Assembly: GCF_020217005.1 (NCBI RefSeq)
Contig: NZ_JAIWOI010000006.1
Location: forward strand, 1-10,000
DNA length: 10,000 bases
Reading direction: 5' to 3'
Source: Rheinheimera sp.
GTDB taxonomy: Bacteria; Pseudomonadota; Gammaproteobacteria; Enterobacterales; Alteromonadaceae
The notes beneath the pieces were generated by a model that had not been told where the DNA came from, ran no database searches, and worked only from the letters and a program-made list of their open reading frames with translations. A program made the position numbers and the translations under genes. Shown piece by piece: positions 1-5,976 of this stretch. The stretch's first letter is position 1, and the number at the start of each line of letters is the position of its first letter.

Positions 1-1094
1 CCACCATGATCGATGGTGCAGTATTCCAGGACGAAGTGACCAGCCGTAATATTATGGCCGTGCCTACCGTATTCCTGAATGGTCAGCAATTTTCGCAAGG
101 CGCTATCAGCCTGACCAATATTCTGAATAAAGTAGACAGCAATGCAGCCAAACGTCAGGCTGAAGCGCTGAAAACTAAAGATACCTTTGATATGCTGATC
201 GTCGGTGGTGGCCCAGCTGGTTCTGCAGCTGCGATTTATGCGGCCCGTAAAGGTCTGAACACTGGTATTGTGGCTGAGCGTTTTGGTGGCCAGGTGGCAG
301 ACACTGTTGGCATAGAGAACTTTATTTCTGTAAAAGAAACTGAAGGTCCAAAACTGGTGGCGAATTTAGAGTCTCATGTGCGTCACTACGAAGTCGACAT
401 TATGAACAGTCAAAAAGCTGTGAAGCTTGGCAAAAACGACTTGTTTGAAGTGGAACTTGAAAATGGTGCTGTACTGAAAAGTAAGAGTATTGTGTTATCC
501 ACTGGTGCGCGCTGGAGAGAAATGAACGTCCCAGGTGAAAAAGAATACCGTGGTAAAGGCGTTGCTTACTGTCCACACTGTGATGGTCCTTTATTTAAAG
601 GCAAGAAAGTAGCGGTGATTGGTGGCGGTAACTCTGGTATTGAAGCCGCGATTGACTTAGCTGGTATAGTGCAGCATGTCACAGTGCTGGAATTTGACAG
701 CAAACTGCGTGCGGACGCTGTGCTGATCAAAAAAGCAGAGTCTATGGGCAATATCACTATCATCACTCAAGCTCAAACTACTGAAGTTCTGGGTGATGGT
801 CAGCGGGTTGTGGGCTTGCAGTACACTGATCGCAGTAACGGCGAAAGCAAAACTGTGGAACTGGCCGGTATCTTTGTACAAATTGGTTTAGTGCCAAATA
901 CAGAGTGGTTGCGTGGAGCTGTTGAATTAACTCCTCGTGGTGAAATTATCGTCGACAGCCATGGTCAGACATCCATGAAAGGCGTATTCGCCGCAGGTGA
1001 TGCGACCAACACACCTTTCAAACAAATCATTATTGCCATGGGCAGTGGTGCGACAGCGGCATTAGGTGCTTTTGATTACCTGATCCGTAACTAA
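1..1094 (+). CDS. ahpF: Alkyl hydroperoxide reductase subunit F (AhpF), 5' end outside window
   Basis: This is the NADH-dependent flavoprotein that reduces the peroxiredoxin AhpC, so that the cytoplasm can detoxify hydrogen and organic peroxides. The open frame enters from the left edge (first whole codon at position 3). The visible part corresponds roughly to residue 158 onward of the about 520-residue E. coli protein, so the N-terminal thioredoxin-like CxxC is off the window. Numbering from the ATG at 6, the end of the second thioredoxin-like fold shows AVPTVFLNG (residues 18-26), with the usual cis-proline. The FAD motif GGGPAG is at 67-72, the redox-active CPHC at 189-192, the NADH-binding GGGNSG near 206-211 and the second FAD motif GVFAAGD at 326-332. 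All reductase motifs visible are intact. A hairpin terminator follows the stop. ahpC would be expected upstream, outside the window. The family assignment is very secure; the ATG at 6 is internal, not the start. Confidence 0.97.
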   Translation, partial: TMIDGAVFQDEVTSRNIMAVPTVFLNGQQFSQGAISLTNILNKVDSNAAKRQAEALKTKDTFDMLIVGGGPAGSAAAIYAARKGLNTGIVAERFGGQVADTVGIENFISVKETEGPKLVANLESHVRHYEVDIMNSQKAVKLGKNDLFEVELENGAVLKSKSIVLSTGARWREMNVPGEKEYRGKGVAYCPHCDGPLFKGKKVAVIGGGNSGIEAAIDLAGIVQHVTVLEFDSKLRADAVLIKKAESMGNITIITQAQTTEVLGDGQRVVGLQYTDRSNGESKTVELAGIFVQIGLVPNTEWLRGAVELTPRGEIIVDSHGQTSMKGVFAAGDATNTPFKQIIIAMGSGATAALGAFDYLIRN

Positions 1095-1110
1095 CCCCAA
1101 CTTAACAAGA

Positions 1111-1159
1111 GCCAGCTCAGATTAGTTAGAAATAACTTTTGTGGGCTGGCCTGTTTTTT
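1111..1159 (+). terminator. Rho-independent terminator after ahpF
   Basis: GCCAGCTCA (1111-1119) pairs with TGGGCTGGC (1142-1150), allowing one G-U pair. Inside it a second stem, AGTTA/TAACT (1124-1128 and 1133-1137), closes a GAAA loop. A run of six T (1154-1159) follows shortly after the stem. It begins 16 bases after the ahpF stop, so it should insulate ahpF from the next + strand gene. Confidence 0.85.
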
Positions 1160-1175
1160 ATTTGGTTGTTCCTGC

Positions 1176-1204
1176 TTGTAAAACAAACCTGGCTTAGGTT
1201 TAAT
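1176..1204 (+). promoter_or_regulatory. Likely sigma-70 promoter for the cold-shock/excalibur gene
   Basis: TTGTAA (1176-1181) and TTTAAT (1199-1204) are separated by exactly 17 bases and match the -35 and -10 consensus at 4/6 and 5/6 positions. The site lies between the ahpF terminator and the ATG at 1238, giving a short leader of roughly 27 bases that holds the AGGA ribosome site (1227-1230). This is a pattern match only. Confidence 0.6.
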
Positions 1205-1237
1205 GTTTGATTTGAAAAGACACAACAGGACGTTGAG

Positions 1238-1846
1238 ATGTTACAACAGGGAAAACTGAAAAGTTGGGATGCCAAAAAAGGCAGAGGTTTGATCCAACAA
1301 ACCAAAGCAGGTCCGGATATTCCGGTTAGCCGCAGTGGATTTCGCAAGACGCCAGAGCTATTGCAGGACGGCGACCTCATTTTTTTCCAGATTGAAGTTG
1401 ACGACCAGGCCAAACCTAAAGCTGTGTTGGCGTACAAAGCGGGTCAGAGTTTTGCACCGGCACCATTAGTAAACAGACCCAAATTATCCTCATTGCTGTT
1501 TCAGCAGTTGCTATCCGCGGTAGTGTGCTTGTCTATTCTGGTCTGGCTGACTTATCAGTTATGGTATCTATTCGGTCCGTCTGCTGAGCCTGTTATTTCT
1601 GAGGTGTCAGCCCCGGAAATTCTTCTGGACCAAACCAGATTAGCTGACGAAGCGGTCTGGCCACAGTTACAAGAACCACAGCAGCAAGGTACAAAATGGC
1701 ACTGCGAAGGTAAGATACGATGCACCGAAATGCGTTCATGCGAAGAAGCTATTTTTTACCTGAATCATTGCCCTGATGTCGCTATTGACGGCGACCATGA
1801 TGGTATTCCATGTGAGCAGCAGTGGTGTAGCAGACCAGGTTTTTAA
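1238..1846 (+). CDS. Cold-shock-like domain / membrane helix / excalibur domain protein
   Basis: This 202-residue protein has three recognisable parts. Residues 1-66 resemble a cold-shock (OB-fold) domain: GKLKSWDAKKGRGLIQ (5-20) corresponds to the first strand and RNP1-like segment of Csp proteins, but the RNP2 aromatic motif is poorly preserved (DIPVSRSGF). Residues about 87-112 form one hydrophobic helix, with basic residues before it and acidic ones after, predicting N-in/C-out. Residues about 154-197 form an excalibur-type module: the acidic loop DGDHDGIPCE (184-193) is its calcium-binding signature, and six cysteines (156, 162, 168, 178, 192, 197) could form disulfides in the periplasm. 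A linker rich in E, P and Q joins the last two parts. AGGA sits 7 bases before the ATG. The gene has its own promoter between flanking transcription units. A nucleic-acid ligand is inferred from the fold only; the cellular role is unknown. The stop overlaps that of the convergent gene. Confidence 0.85.
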   Translation: MLQQGKLKSWDAKKGRGLIQQTKAGPDIPVSRSGFRKTPELLQDGDLIFFQIEVDDQAKPKAVLAYKAGQSFAPAPLVNRPKLSSLLFQQLLSAVVCLSILVWLTYQLWYLFGPSAEPVISEVSAPEILLDQTRLADEAVWPQLQEPQQQGTKWHCEGKIRCTEMRSCEEAIFYLNHCPDVAIDGDHDGIPCEQQWCSRPGF

Positions 1847-2244
1847 CCCAGAGTTTGCTGGCGTTTTTCAAATAAAGTTTTGCTGTAGCCTACGGCGAAA
1901 TAAATCATCAGGCTGTGAAATACCATTACGGCCGCATAAGTCAAAGCTGCATTGGTAAAGTGCTGCGCCGGGATCACGCCTTGATTGCTACTGAACGTTA
2001 GCACTGCCTGGATCAGGGCGTCACTTAAAATCAATGCATAAATGACTTTGTGACTTTGCTGCTGGGTTAAAAAAGCATTTTGCTTTTTGCAGTAGCTATA
2101 CACCAAAAACAGAGTCAAAGCCGGTAGCAACAATAAGTCCTGAATAAACCCCAATTTTACAGCGGAAAAGTAGTTAGCCAAGGCTAATGCCAGTAACACC
2201 AGTATTTGAATCGCAAAAAAACGACTGATAATAAAAGATAACAT
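1843..2244 (-). CDS. Small four-helix inner-membrane protein, unknown function
   Basis: I do not recognise a named family for this 133-residue protein. It is strongly hydrophobic, with four probable membrane helices at about residues 8-28, 34-52, 66-84 and 98-119, and a short basic C-terminal tail (FEKRQQ). The loop KKQNAFLTQQQSHK (53-66), rich in K and Q, probably faces the cytoplasm. AGG lies about 7 bases before the ATG (minus-strand ACAGGT), which supports this start. The gene lies 84 bp downstream of the diguanylate cyclase gene on the same strand, so co-transcription is possible but not shown. Its TAA shares the four bases TTAA with the stop of the convergent + strand gene. Hydrophobic layout and start support a real gene; a function would be a guess. 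Confidence 0.75.
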   Translation of the reverse strand: MLSFIISRFFAIQILVLLALALANYFSAVKLGFIQDLLLLPALTLFLVYSYCKKQNAFLTQQQSHKVIYALILSDALIQAVLTFSSNQGVIPAQHFTNAALTYAAVMVFHSLMIYFAVGYSKTLFEKRQQTLG

Positions 2245-2305
2245 AGCAATACCTGTAGTCTAGTGAGAGTGTCAGCTTAAAGTATTGTTCGATAAATGGC
2301 GCTTC

Positions 2306-2322
2306 GACTTAAGTCTATACTG
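2306..2322. repeat. 10-bp palindrome next to a copy of a duplicated intergenic motif
   Basis: GACTTAAGTC (2306-2315) is a perfect palindrome. It overlaps AAGTCTATACTG (2311-2322), a near copy (11 of 12 bases) of AAGTCTAAACTG at 3376-3387. One copy lies in the gap upstream of the small membrane-protein gene and the other in the gap upstream of the diguanylate cyclase gene, both on the - strand. They could be operators or related -10 regions (minus-strand TAGACT), or chance. Confidence 0.35.
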
Positions 2323-2328
2323 CCGCAG

Positions 2329-3336
2329 TTATGAATGATGCTCTGCCTGGGCAATCACCACCTGGTTGCGGCCATTGTGTTTTGCCTGATACAACGCAAC
2401 ATCGGCGCTTTGCATCCAACTTTCCCAGTCTTTGGCATGTTGTACCGTGGCTATACCTATAGAAGTGGTTAGGGCTGAGCCGTCAGGCAAAGCCAACTGG
2501 TGCCAGACGGCATGCCGGATTTTTTCTGCTAAACGATGCAAATCAGCTAACTGTATTTCTCTGATCAGTAATACAAACTCTTCACCACCATAACGAAACA
2601 CCGAATCTTGTTGACGGATCATCTGTTTTAACAGCGGCACTAACTGGCTCAATATTTGATCGCCGGTCTGATGGCCAAAGTTATCATTAATACGTTTGAA
2701 ATGATCCAGATCCAACAGCATTAAGCCGCTGACTACGGCTTTTTGTTGATAATGCTGGATGGCATAATTTAATTCGTCCGTCAGAGAATGTCGGGTGGCT
2801 GCTCCTGTCAAGGGGTCTGTTGTCGCTAAGCGGCGTAATTCCTGACGTTGCAGATGGGTGCGATAAGCAAAAATATAAGCAAAAATGCTGGTAATAAGAG
2901 TAGTGGTAATAAACGCCATTAACTGGAAATTATTGGCGAAAATAACTGTATGATCTGAGAAATTCAGCGAAACTATGGCGCAAACCATTAATAAAAGCAG
3001 TAATAAAGCTTTGATTGGTGCTACTAAAAAGAAAATAAATACCATCAAAGGGTAGATCCAGAATAAAACGTCCTGACCAAGTTTCATGCAGACTAAAACA
3101 GCGCCAAAGCAAAATACTGCTGCCATTAAAAAGCCGGGTCTTTCGGTATCACCTGTATGCCATGCCATAAGAACGGAAAAAGCGCTGACGGCAATCATCA
3201 ATAAATCCACTAAACCTACTAAGTAATTGCCCGTTGCAATTCGGAATAAAGCGTAAGGCAATAAAGTACCGCTGGCTATCACGCCAACCAGTGTAATCAT
3301 CGACAGGTGGAAATCATTTTTTAGGCGTTGTAACAA
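2329..3336 (-). CDS. Membrane-bound diguanylate cyclase (GGDEF domain)
   Basis: This enzyme makes the second messenger cyclic di-GMP from two GTP. Residues 1-158 of 335 hold about six hydrophobic helices with no recognised sensory domain, so the input signal is unknown. A short linker (about 160-170) leads to a complete GGDEF domain: TTDPLTGAATR (172-182), LDLDHFKRIND (208-218, with metal-binding Asp), the active site RYGGEEF (248-254) and ADVALYQAKHNGRN (311-324). The inhibitory I-site RQQD (241-244) lies exactly five residues before GGEEF, so product feedback inhibition is expected. There is no EAL domain. The frame opens with TTG: AAGGA (3344-3348) lies 7 bases before it, and the next in-frame ATG is codon 13 without a comparable ribosome site, so I prefer TTG. 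A small leader hairpin directly precedes that ribosome site. Catalytic class is very secure. Confidence 0.95.
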   Translation of the reverse strand: MLQRLKNDFHLSMITLVGVIASGTLLPYALFRIATGNYLVGLVDLLMIAVSAFSVLMAWHTGDTERPGFLMAAVFCFGAVLVCMKLGQDVLFWIYPLMVFIFFLVAPIKALLLLLLMVCAIVSLNFSDHTVIFANNFQLMAFITTTLITSIFAYIFAYRTHLQRQELRRLATTDPLTGAATRHSLTDELNYAIQHYQQKAVVSGLMLLDLDHFKRINDNFGHQTGDQILSQLVPLLKQMIRQQDSVFRYGGEEFVLLIREIQLADLHRLAEKIRHAVWHQLALPDGSALTTSIGIATVQHAKDWESWMQSADVALYQAKHNGRNQVVIAQAEHHS

Positions 3337-3343
3337 GCTTCAA

Positions 3344-3366
3344 TCCTTGCCACTTCGGCTGGTGGC
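3344..3366 (-). promoter_or_regulatory. Leader hairpin abutting the ribosome site of the diguanylate cyclase gene
   Basis: In the minus-strand RNA, GCCAC and GTGGC (3362-3366 and 3349-3353) form a 5-bp stem with an 8-base loop. The AAGGA ribosome site (3344-3348) starts at the next base. The position, together with the TTG start, suggests low or tunable translation. It is far too small to be a c-di-GMP riboswitch. Confidence 0.35.
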
Positions 3367-3375
3367 TTTGTAATA

Positions 3376-3387
3376 AAGTCTAAACTG
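3376..3387. repeat. Second copy of duplicated 12-bp intergenic motif
   Basis: AAGTCTAAACTG matches AAGTCTATACTG (2311-2322) at 11 of 12 bases. It lies about 40 bases upstream of the diguanylate cyclase start. Its minus-strand reading CAGTTTAGACTT contains TAGACT, a possible -10 element, though no convincing -35 stands at the right distance. Confidence 0.3.
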
Positions 3388-3413
3388 TGTTTAAGAGCTT
3401 TACTCTGACAAAG

Positions 3414-3451
3414 AAAGCAGACGAACACAACTCTATTGTTTTGTCTGCTTT
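3414..3451 (-). terminator. Hairpin terminator after the FMN reductase gene
   Basis: AAAGCAGAC (3414-3422) and GTCTGCTTT (3443-3451) form a perfect 9-bp stem, with a weak inner pairing (ACAA/TTGT). On the - strand the stem ends in TTTCTTTG, a moderate U-tract, 25 bases past the stop of the gene at 3476. On the + strand it is followed by a better run of six T (3449-3454), so it may work in both directions. It separates the reductase gene from the diguanylate cyclase gene. Confidence 0.7.
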
Positions 3452-3475
3452 TTTGTCCCTATCACTCGCCGCTAT

Positions 3476-4024
3476 CTAGTCTTTAAAGCGTGCTGCCAGC
3501 TGCTGTAATGCCGTCAGTTGTTGCACAATCAAATTCTGGATACGTTCATCCGTCAACTTCACTTCGGCATCAAAGCTATTGGCAAAAGCATTACAGAACA
3601 CTTCTGGCTTATTCACCAGATGCACATCTAAAAACACGCACACCTGGCGTAAGTGATACTGAGCCCTGGATGTTCCCATTCCCCCGCCTGACCCCATAAT
3701 AGCTGCGACTTTTCCGGCCAGTAAGGCATTGTTCGGTTCACGGGATGCCCAGTCCAGAGCGTTTTTCAGCGCAGGTGCAATAGAGTAGTTGTACTCAGGG
3801 CAAGCCAGCAACAAAGCGTCTGCGCTGGCAAACTGAGCCAGTAAGCGCTCTACAGCAACGGGTTTTGCAGTAAGGTCAGCATTAAAAAAAGGTACGTCGC
3901 TAAGATCTGCCAGTTCAATCTGCATGCCTTGTGGTGCATGGGCTATGGCATATTCTACTAAAGCTTTGTTGGTAGATTTAGCACGTAAGCTGCCACATAG
4001 TGCTAATACTTTTAGTCCGGACAT
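3476..4024 (-). CDS. NADPH-dependent FMN reductase family protein (ChrR/YieF-like)
   Basis: This is a 182-residue flavodoxin-like NAD(P)H:FMN or quinone reductase of the NADPH-dependent FMN reductase family, probably a soluble cytoplasmic FMN dimer or tetramer. The phosphate-binding loop is CGSLRAKSTNKAL (10-22). The hallmark PEYNYSIAPALKNALDW (76-92) binds FMN, and GSGGGMGTSRAQYHLR (111-126) is the second conserved block. Relatives reduce quinones, azo dyes and chromate; the natural substrate here cannot be told from sequence. AAGGAG stands 6 bases before the ATG, a strong ribosome site. A weak promoter and an inverted repeat lie upstream, and a hairpin terminator follows, so it may be a single-gene unit. 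With ahpF in the same window it adds to a redox-defence flavour, but that is only proximity. Confidence 0.92.
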   Translation of the reverse strand: MSGLKVLALCGSLRAKSTNKALVEYAIAHAPQGMQIELADLSDVPFFNADLTAKPVAVERLLAQFASADALLLACPEYNYSIAPALKNALDWASREPNNALLAGKVAAIMGSGGGMGTSRAQYHLRQVCVFLDVHLVNKPEVFCNAFANSFDAEVKLTDERIQNLIVQQLTALQQLAARFKD

Positions 4025-4042
4025 TAGATTCTCCTTGAGGTT

Positions 4043-4053
4043 GAGTCTGACTC
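4043..4053. promoter_or_regulatory. Inverted repeat in leader of the FMN reductase gene
   Basis: GAGTC-T-GACTC is a perfect 5-bp inverted repeat around one base. It lies between the possible -10 (4055-4060) and the ribosome site, where a repressor dimer could block transcription. There is no match to a known operator that I can name. Confidence 0.3.
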
Positions 4054-4054
4054 T

Positions 4055-4083
4055 ACACTAAGGCTGAATGAAGCGGATGACAA
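4055..4083 (-). promoter_or_regulatory. Possible sigma-70 promoter for the FMN reductase gene
   Basis: On the - strand TTGTCA (4083-4078, 5 of 6 to consensus) is followed after 17 bases by TAGTGT (4060-4055, only 3 of 6). It sits in the 65-bp gap before the reductase gene. The -35 is good and the -10 poor, so this is tentative. Confidence 0.35.
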
Positions 4084-4089
4084 CCTGAT

Positions 4090-4599
4090 TCAAAACAAAG
4101 CTGGGTTTAAAAATGGAATCATCGCCAGAATCAATGCCTGATGATAGACAGAGCTGCGGCTGAGCTTGTCCTGCGTCAGCAGGGCAATAGCGCCGCCTTT
4201 TTGTTTGACATTCGTCTGGTCAAACATTGCATCCATCACATCACCCAACTCTTTACCTTGCTGCAGTTGCAATAAAGCCGCTGGTGGCAACATTAAACTG
4301 GCGGAACGGGCTTTGCCAATTTTGCCCTGATGTTCAATCACCATCCAGGCAAAGGTAAAATCACCATCTAAGCCTGCTTCAATGGCAACACGATAATCAG
4401 CCTGAATATTTGCCAGTTCAGCCACACGGTTCATGGCACCTGACAAGGTCTCATCACTGCTCATGGGCTGATCTGCGACACCACTGGGCACTGCAATACC
4501 TTGCACTTCCAGAGGTTCTGCCGGGAATAGTTGTGCGAAAGCAGAGGCTACTGCGTTGATTTTGGCTGGATTAGCTGAAGCTACTTTTATTTTTAACAT
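4090..4599 (-). CDS. yjjX: Inosine/xanthosine triphosphatase (YjjX family)
   Basis: YjjX proteins hydrolyse deaminated purine nucleotides (ITP, XTP) to keep them out of DNA and RNA, as soluble cytoplasmic house-cleaning enzymes. The 169-residue product matches the family along its length: SANPAKI (8-14) near the N-terminus, GVADQPMSSDETLSGAMNR (40-58), the acidic IEAGLDGD (73-80), KGGAIALLT (134-142) and SVYHQALILA (150-159). Each lines up with the equivalent block of E. coli YjjX as I remember it. I chose the ATG at 4599: minus-strand AGGTG ends 5 bases before it, whereas the TTG one codon upstream is too close. The gene lies downstream of yebC on the same strand but beyond a hairpin terminator. 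I found no convincing promoter of its own, so expression may depend partly on read-through. Confidence 0.93.
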   Translation of the reverse strand: MLKIKVASANPAKINAVASAFAQLFPAEPLEVQGIAVPSGVADQPMSSDETLSGAMNRVAELANIQADYRVAIEAGLDGDFTFAWMVIEHQGKIGKARSASLMLPPAALLQLQQGKELGDVMDAMFDQTNVKQKGGAIALLTQDKLSRSSVYHQALILAMIPFLNPALF

Positions 4600-4634
4600 C
4601 AAAACACCTGTTGTTCTGATCGAAGAAATTGCAG

Positions 4635-4660
4635 AAAAAATAAAGGCGGCCAGAGCCGCC
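4635..4660 (-). terminator. Rho-independent terminator between yebC and yjjX
   Basis: GGCGGC (4645-4650) and GCCGCC (4655-4660) form a perfect GC-rich 6-bp stem around the loop CAGA. In the - strand direction it is followed by TTTATTTTTT. It lies 19 bases past the yebC stop and about 45 bases before yjjX, and is a textbook terminator or attenuator for the rraB-yebC unit. Confidence 0.88.
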
Positions 4661-4679
4661 TCTTTATTAGCCTATCGTG

Positions 4680-5381
4680 TTAACCTGCTAAACCTACATA
4701 GACGTGTTGTACGTCGTCGTCAGCGTCTATTGCTTCCAGGAAGGCTTCTACTTCGGCACGTGCAGCATCATCCAGTGTGACCGGATTATTTGGGCGGTAC
4801 ACCAGTTTGGCTGAAGTAACGTTAAAACCATAAGCTGGTAAAGCTTTGCTGACAGCGTCCAAATCTGTAGGTTCTGTTAAGAAAACGCTATCGCCTTCTT
4901 CACCTTCTTCAAAGTCCTGTGCTCCTGCTTCAATAGCTGCCACTTCCAGATCGGCGTCCGGTGTTACGGCGTGCGCGACTATTTCGCCTAAATATTTGAA
5001 ATCCCAGGATACTGAACCTGAACTGCCAAGCTGGCCTTTACGGAACAACACGCGAATACTTTGAGCTGAACGGTTTTTATTGTCTGTTAAACATTCAACA
5101 ATGACCGGCACCTGATGCGGGGCAAAACCTTCATAAACGACAGTTTCATAGTTAGCAGGGCCGTCCAGTAAACCTGCGCCTTTTTTGATAGCACGCTCTA
5201 AAGTCTCACGAGGCATGGAGGCTTTTTTCGCCGCTTCCACTGCAACACGTAATTTTGAGTTCATATCAGGGTCAGCACCATTGCGGGCTGCAACCATGAT
5301 TTCTTTTGCTAATTTAGTAAAAATACGGCCTTTGGCAGCCGATGCATCGGCTTTATGTTTGGCTTTCCATTGAGCACCCAT
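4680..5381 (-). CDS. YebC/PmpR (TACO1) family protein
   Basis: Members of this family are cytoplasmic proteins annotated as transcriptional regulators (PmpR, YebC). More recent work links several to translation, relieving ribosome stalling at proline-rich stretches. The 233-residue length is normal. The N-terminal basic helical domain begins [10 protein letters not shown] and contains [14 protein letters not shown] (15-28) and [12 protein letters not shown] (57-68). The conserved middle block [12 protein letters not shown] (77-88) is followed by the acidic segment [15 protein letters not shown] (157-171), where VFLTEP is a family hallmark. The start MGAQW, rather than MAGHS, puts it nearer a second branch of the family (like E. 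coli YeeN) than classic YebC, so I give no symbol. A purine-rich GAGAGAAG precedes the ATG. It lies 31 bp after the RraB-domain gene and probably shares its transcript. Confidence 0.93.
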   Translation of the reverse strand: MGAQWKAKHKADASAAKGRIFTKLAKEIMVAARNGADPDMNSKLRVAVEAAKKASMPRETLERAIKKGAGLLDGPANYETVVYEGFAPHQVPVIVECLTDNKNRSAQSIRVLFRKGQLGSSGSVSWDFKYLGEIVAHAVTPDADLEVAAIEAGAQDFEEGEEGDSVFLTEPTDLDAVSKALPAYGFNVTSAKLVYRPNNPVTLDDAARAEVEAFLEAIDADDDVQHVYVGLAG

Positions 5382-5412
5382 TGCTTCTCTCTCGTATCTG
5401 TATCAGTAAAAA

Positions 5413-5805
5413 TTAATGCTGGTGACCACAGTCATGGTCACAATGTTCGCCGTGTTCATCATCAAAATCGTCGTCGCCGTCCTGATGTTGCATCACGCCC
5501 CAGCCATCATTATGGCCACCAAATTTTTTAGCGAATTTATCCAGTTCAGCTTCACGGGCTGTAACAGCAGCGTGTTCAGGCAGCATAGTCTGGTTGACGA
5601 TCAGCTCCCATTGCTCCAGGTCATTGAAGTGCAATTCCACCTCACCTTGAAGCTCTGACGCCACTAAAGCTGCCATGGCTTTTTCTGCCTGTTCTTTGTT
5701 TTTAAACACCAGATAAAAATCGATGGCCAAAGGCTGGTTTAAATCTATTCCGGCGTCCATTAAGGCTCGCAGCATATCGCCATTGCCGTCATCAGGAAAT
5801 TGCAT
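5413..5805 (-). CDS. rraB: RraB-domain protein (RNase E inhibitor family) with His/Cys-rich tail
   Basis: The first about 105 of 130 residues fit the Regulator of RNase E activity B fold: FPDDGNGDMLRALMDAG (3-19), a central DFYLVFKNKEQAEKA (29-43), then AAVTAREAELDKFAKKFGG (79-97) and the closing NDGWGV (99-104), which matches the DGWG of E. coli RraB. E. coli RraB binds the RNase E C-terminal scaffold and changes mRNA decay; whether this homologue does so is inferred. The N-terminus is shorter than in E. coli RraB. After the domain comes an acidic stretch (DGDDDFDDEHGE, 109-120) and a tail with repeated His and Cys (HCDHDCGHQH, 121-130) that could bind metal; the E. coli tail is acidic but not like this. 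The minus-strand GGAG lies 8 bases before the ATG. Probably the first gene of an rraB-yebC operon. The domain call is good; the symbol is by family. Confidence 0.82.
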   Translation of the reverse strand: MQFPDDGNGDMLRALMDAGIDLNQPLAIDFYLVFKNKEQAEKAMAALVASELQGEVELHFNDLEQWELIVNQTMLPEHAAVTAREAELDKFAKKFGGHNDGWGVMQHQDGDDDFDDEHGEHCDHDCGHQH

Positions 5806-5867
5806 GGTCCGCTCTCCACATCAGTTTAGTTGGCCGACCCGGTTGGCCCAGTACGGCAAGTGGCCGG

Positions 5868-5876
5868 ATTATAGCA
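5868..5876 (-). promoter_or_regulatory. Extended -10 promoter for rraB-yebC
   Basis: The - strand reads TGCTATAAT: a perfect TATAAT (5873-5868) preceded by the TGn extension. No good -35 lies 17 bases upstream (ACACAT), as is common for extended -10 promoters. Transcription would start near 5861, giving a leader of about 55 bases. That leader contains the partly self-complementary GGCCGACCCGGTTGGCC (5832-5848). Confidence 0.65.
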
Positions 5877-5916
5877 ATATTTTCGCGCTGATGTGTATGG
5901 CAATCTGGTGTGGAAC

Positions 5917-5945
5917 TTGACCCATATCATGGATAGTTGCAGACT
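5917..5945 (+). promoter_or_regulatory. Possible promoter for the His-rich protein/sixA pair
   Basis: TTGACC (5917-5922, 5 of 6 to consensus) is followed after 17 bases by CAGACT (5940-5945, 3 of 6, keeping the important A2 and T6). The start would be near 5952, leaving about 25 bases before the ATG, including AAGAG as a ribosome site (5963-5967). It diverges from the rraB promoter. Confidence 0.4.
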
Positions 5946-5976
5946 CTGTTTAAACCTGTGTTAAGAGTTTAGAAAA

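Noticed and set aside
566..881. Open frames on the - strand inside ahpF
   Set aside because: They lie antisense to a highly conserved flavoprotein, have no ribosome sites and resemble no family; they are shadows of ahpF codon use.
3337..3410. A c-di-GMP riboswitch in the leader of the diguanylate cyclase gene
   Set aside because: The leader is short and has only one small hairpin; it lacks the conserved GEMM-type core and multi-helix architecture.
5832..5848. GGCCGACCCGGTTGGCC as a terminator or operator
   Set aside because: Pairing is imperfect with almost no loop on the transcribed strand, there is no T-tract, and it lies in the rraB leader; the most that can be said is possible leader structure.
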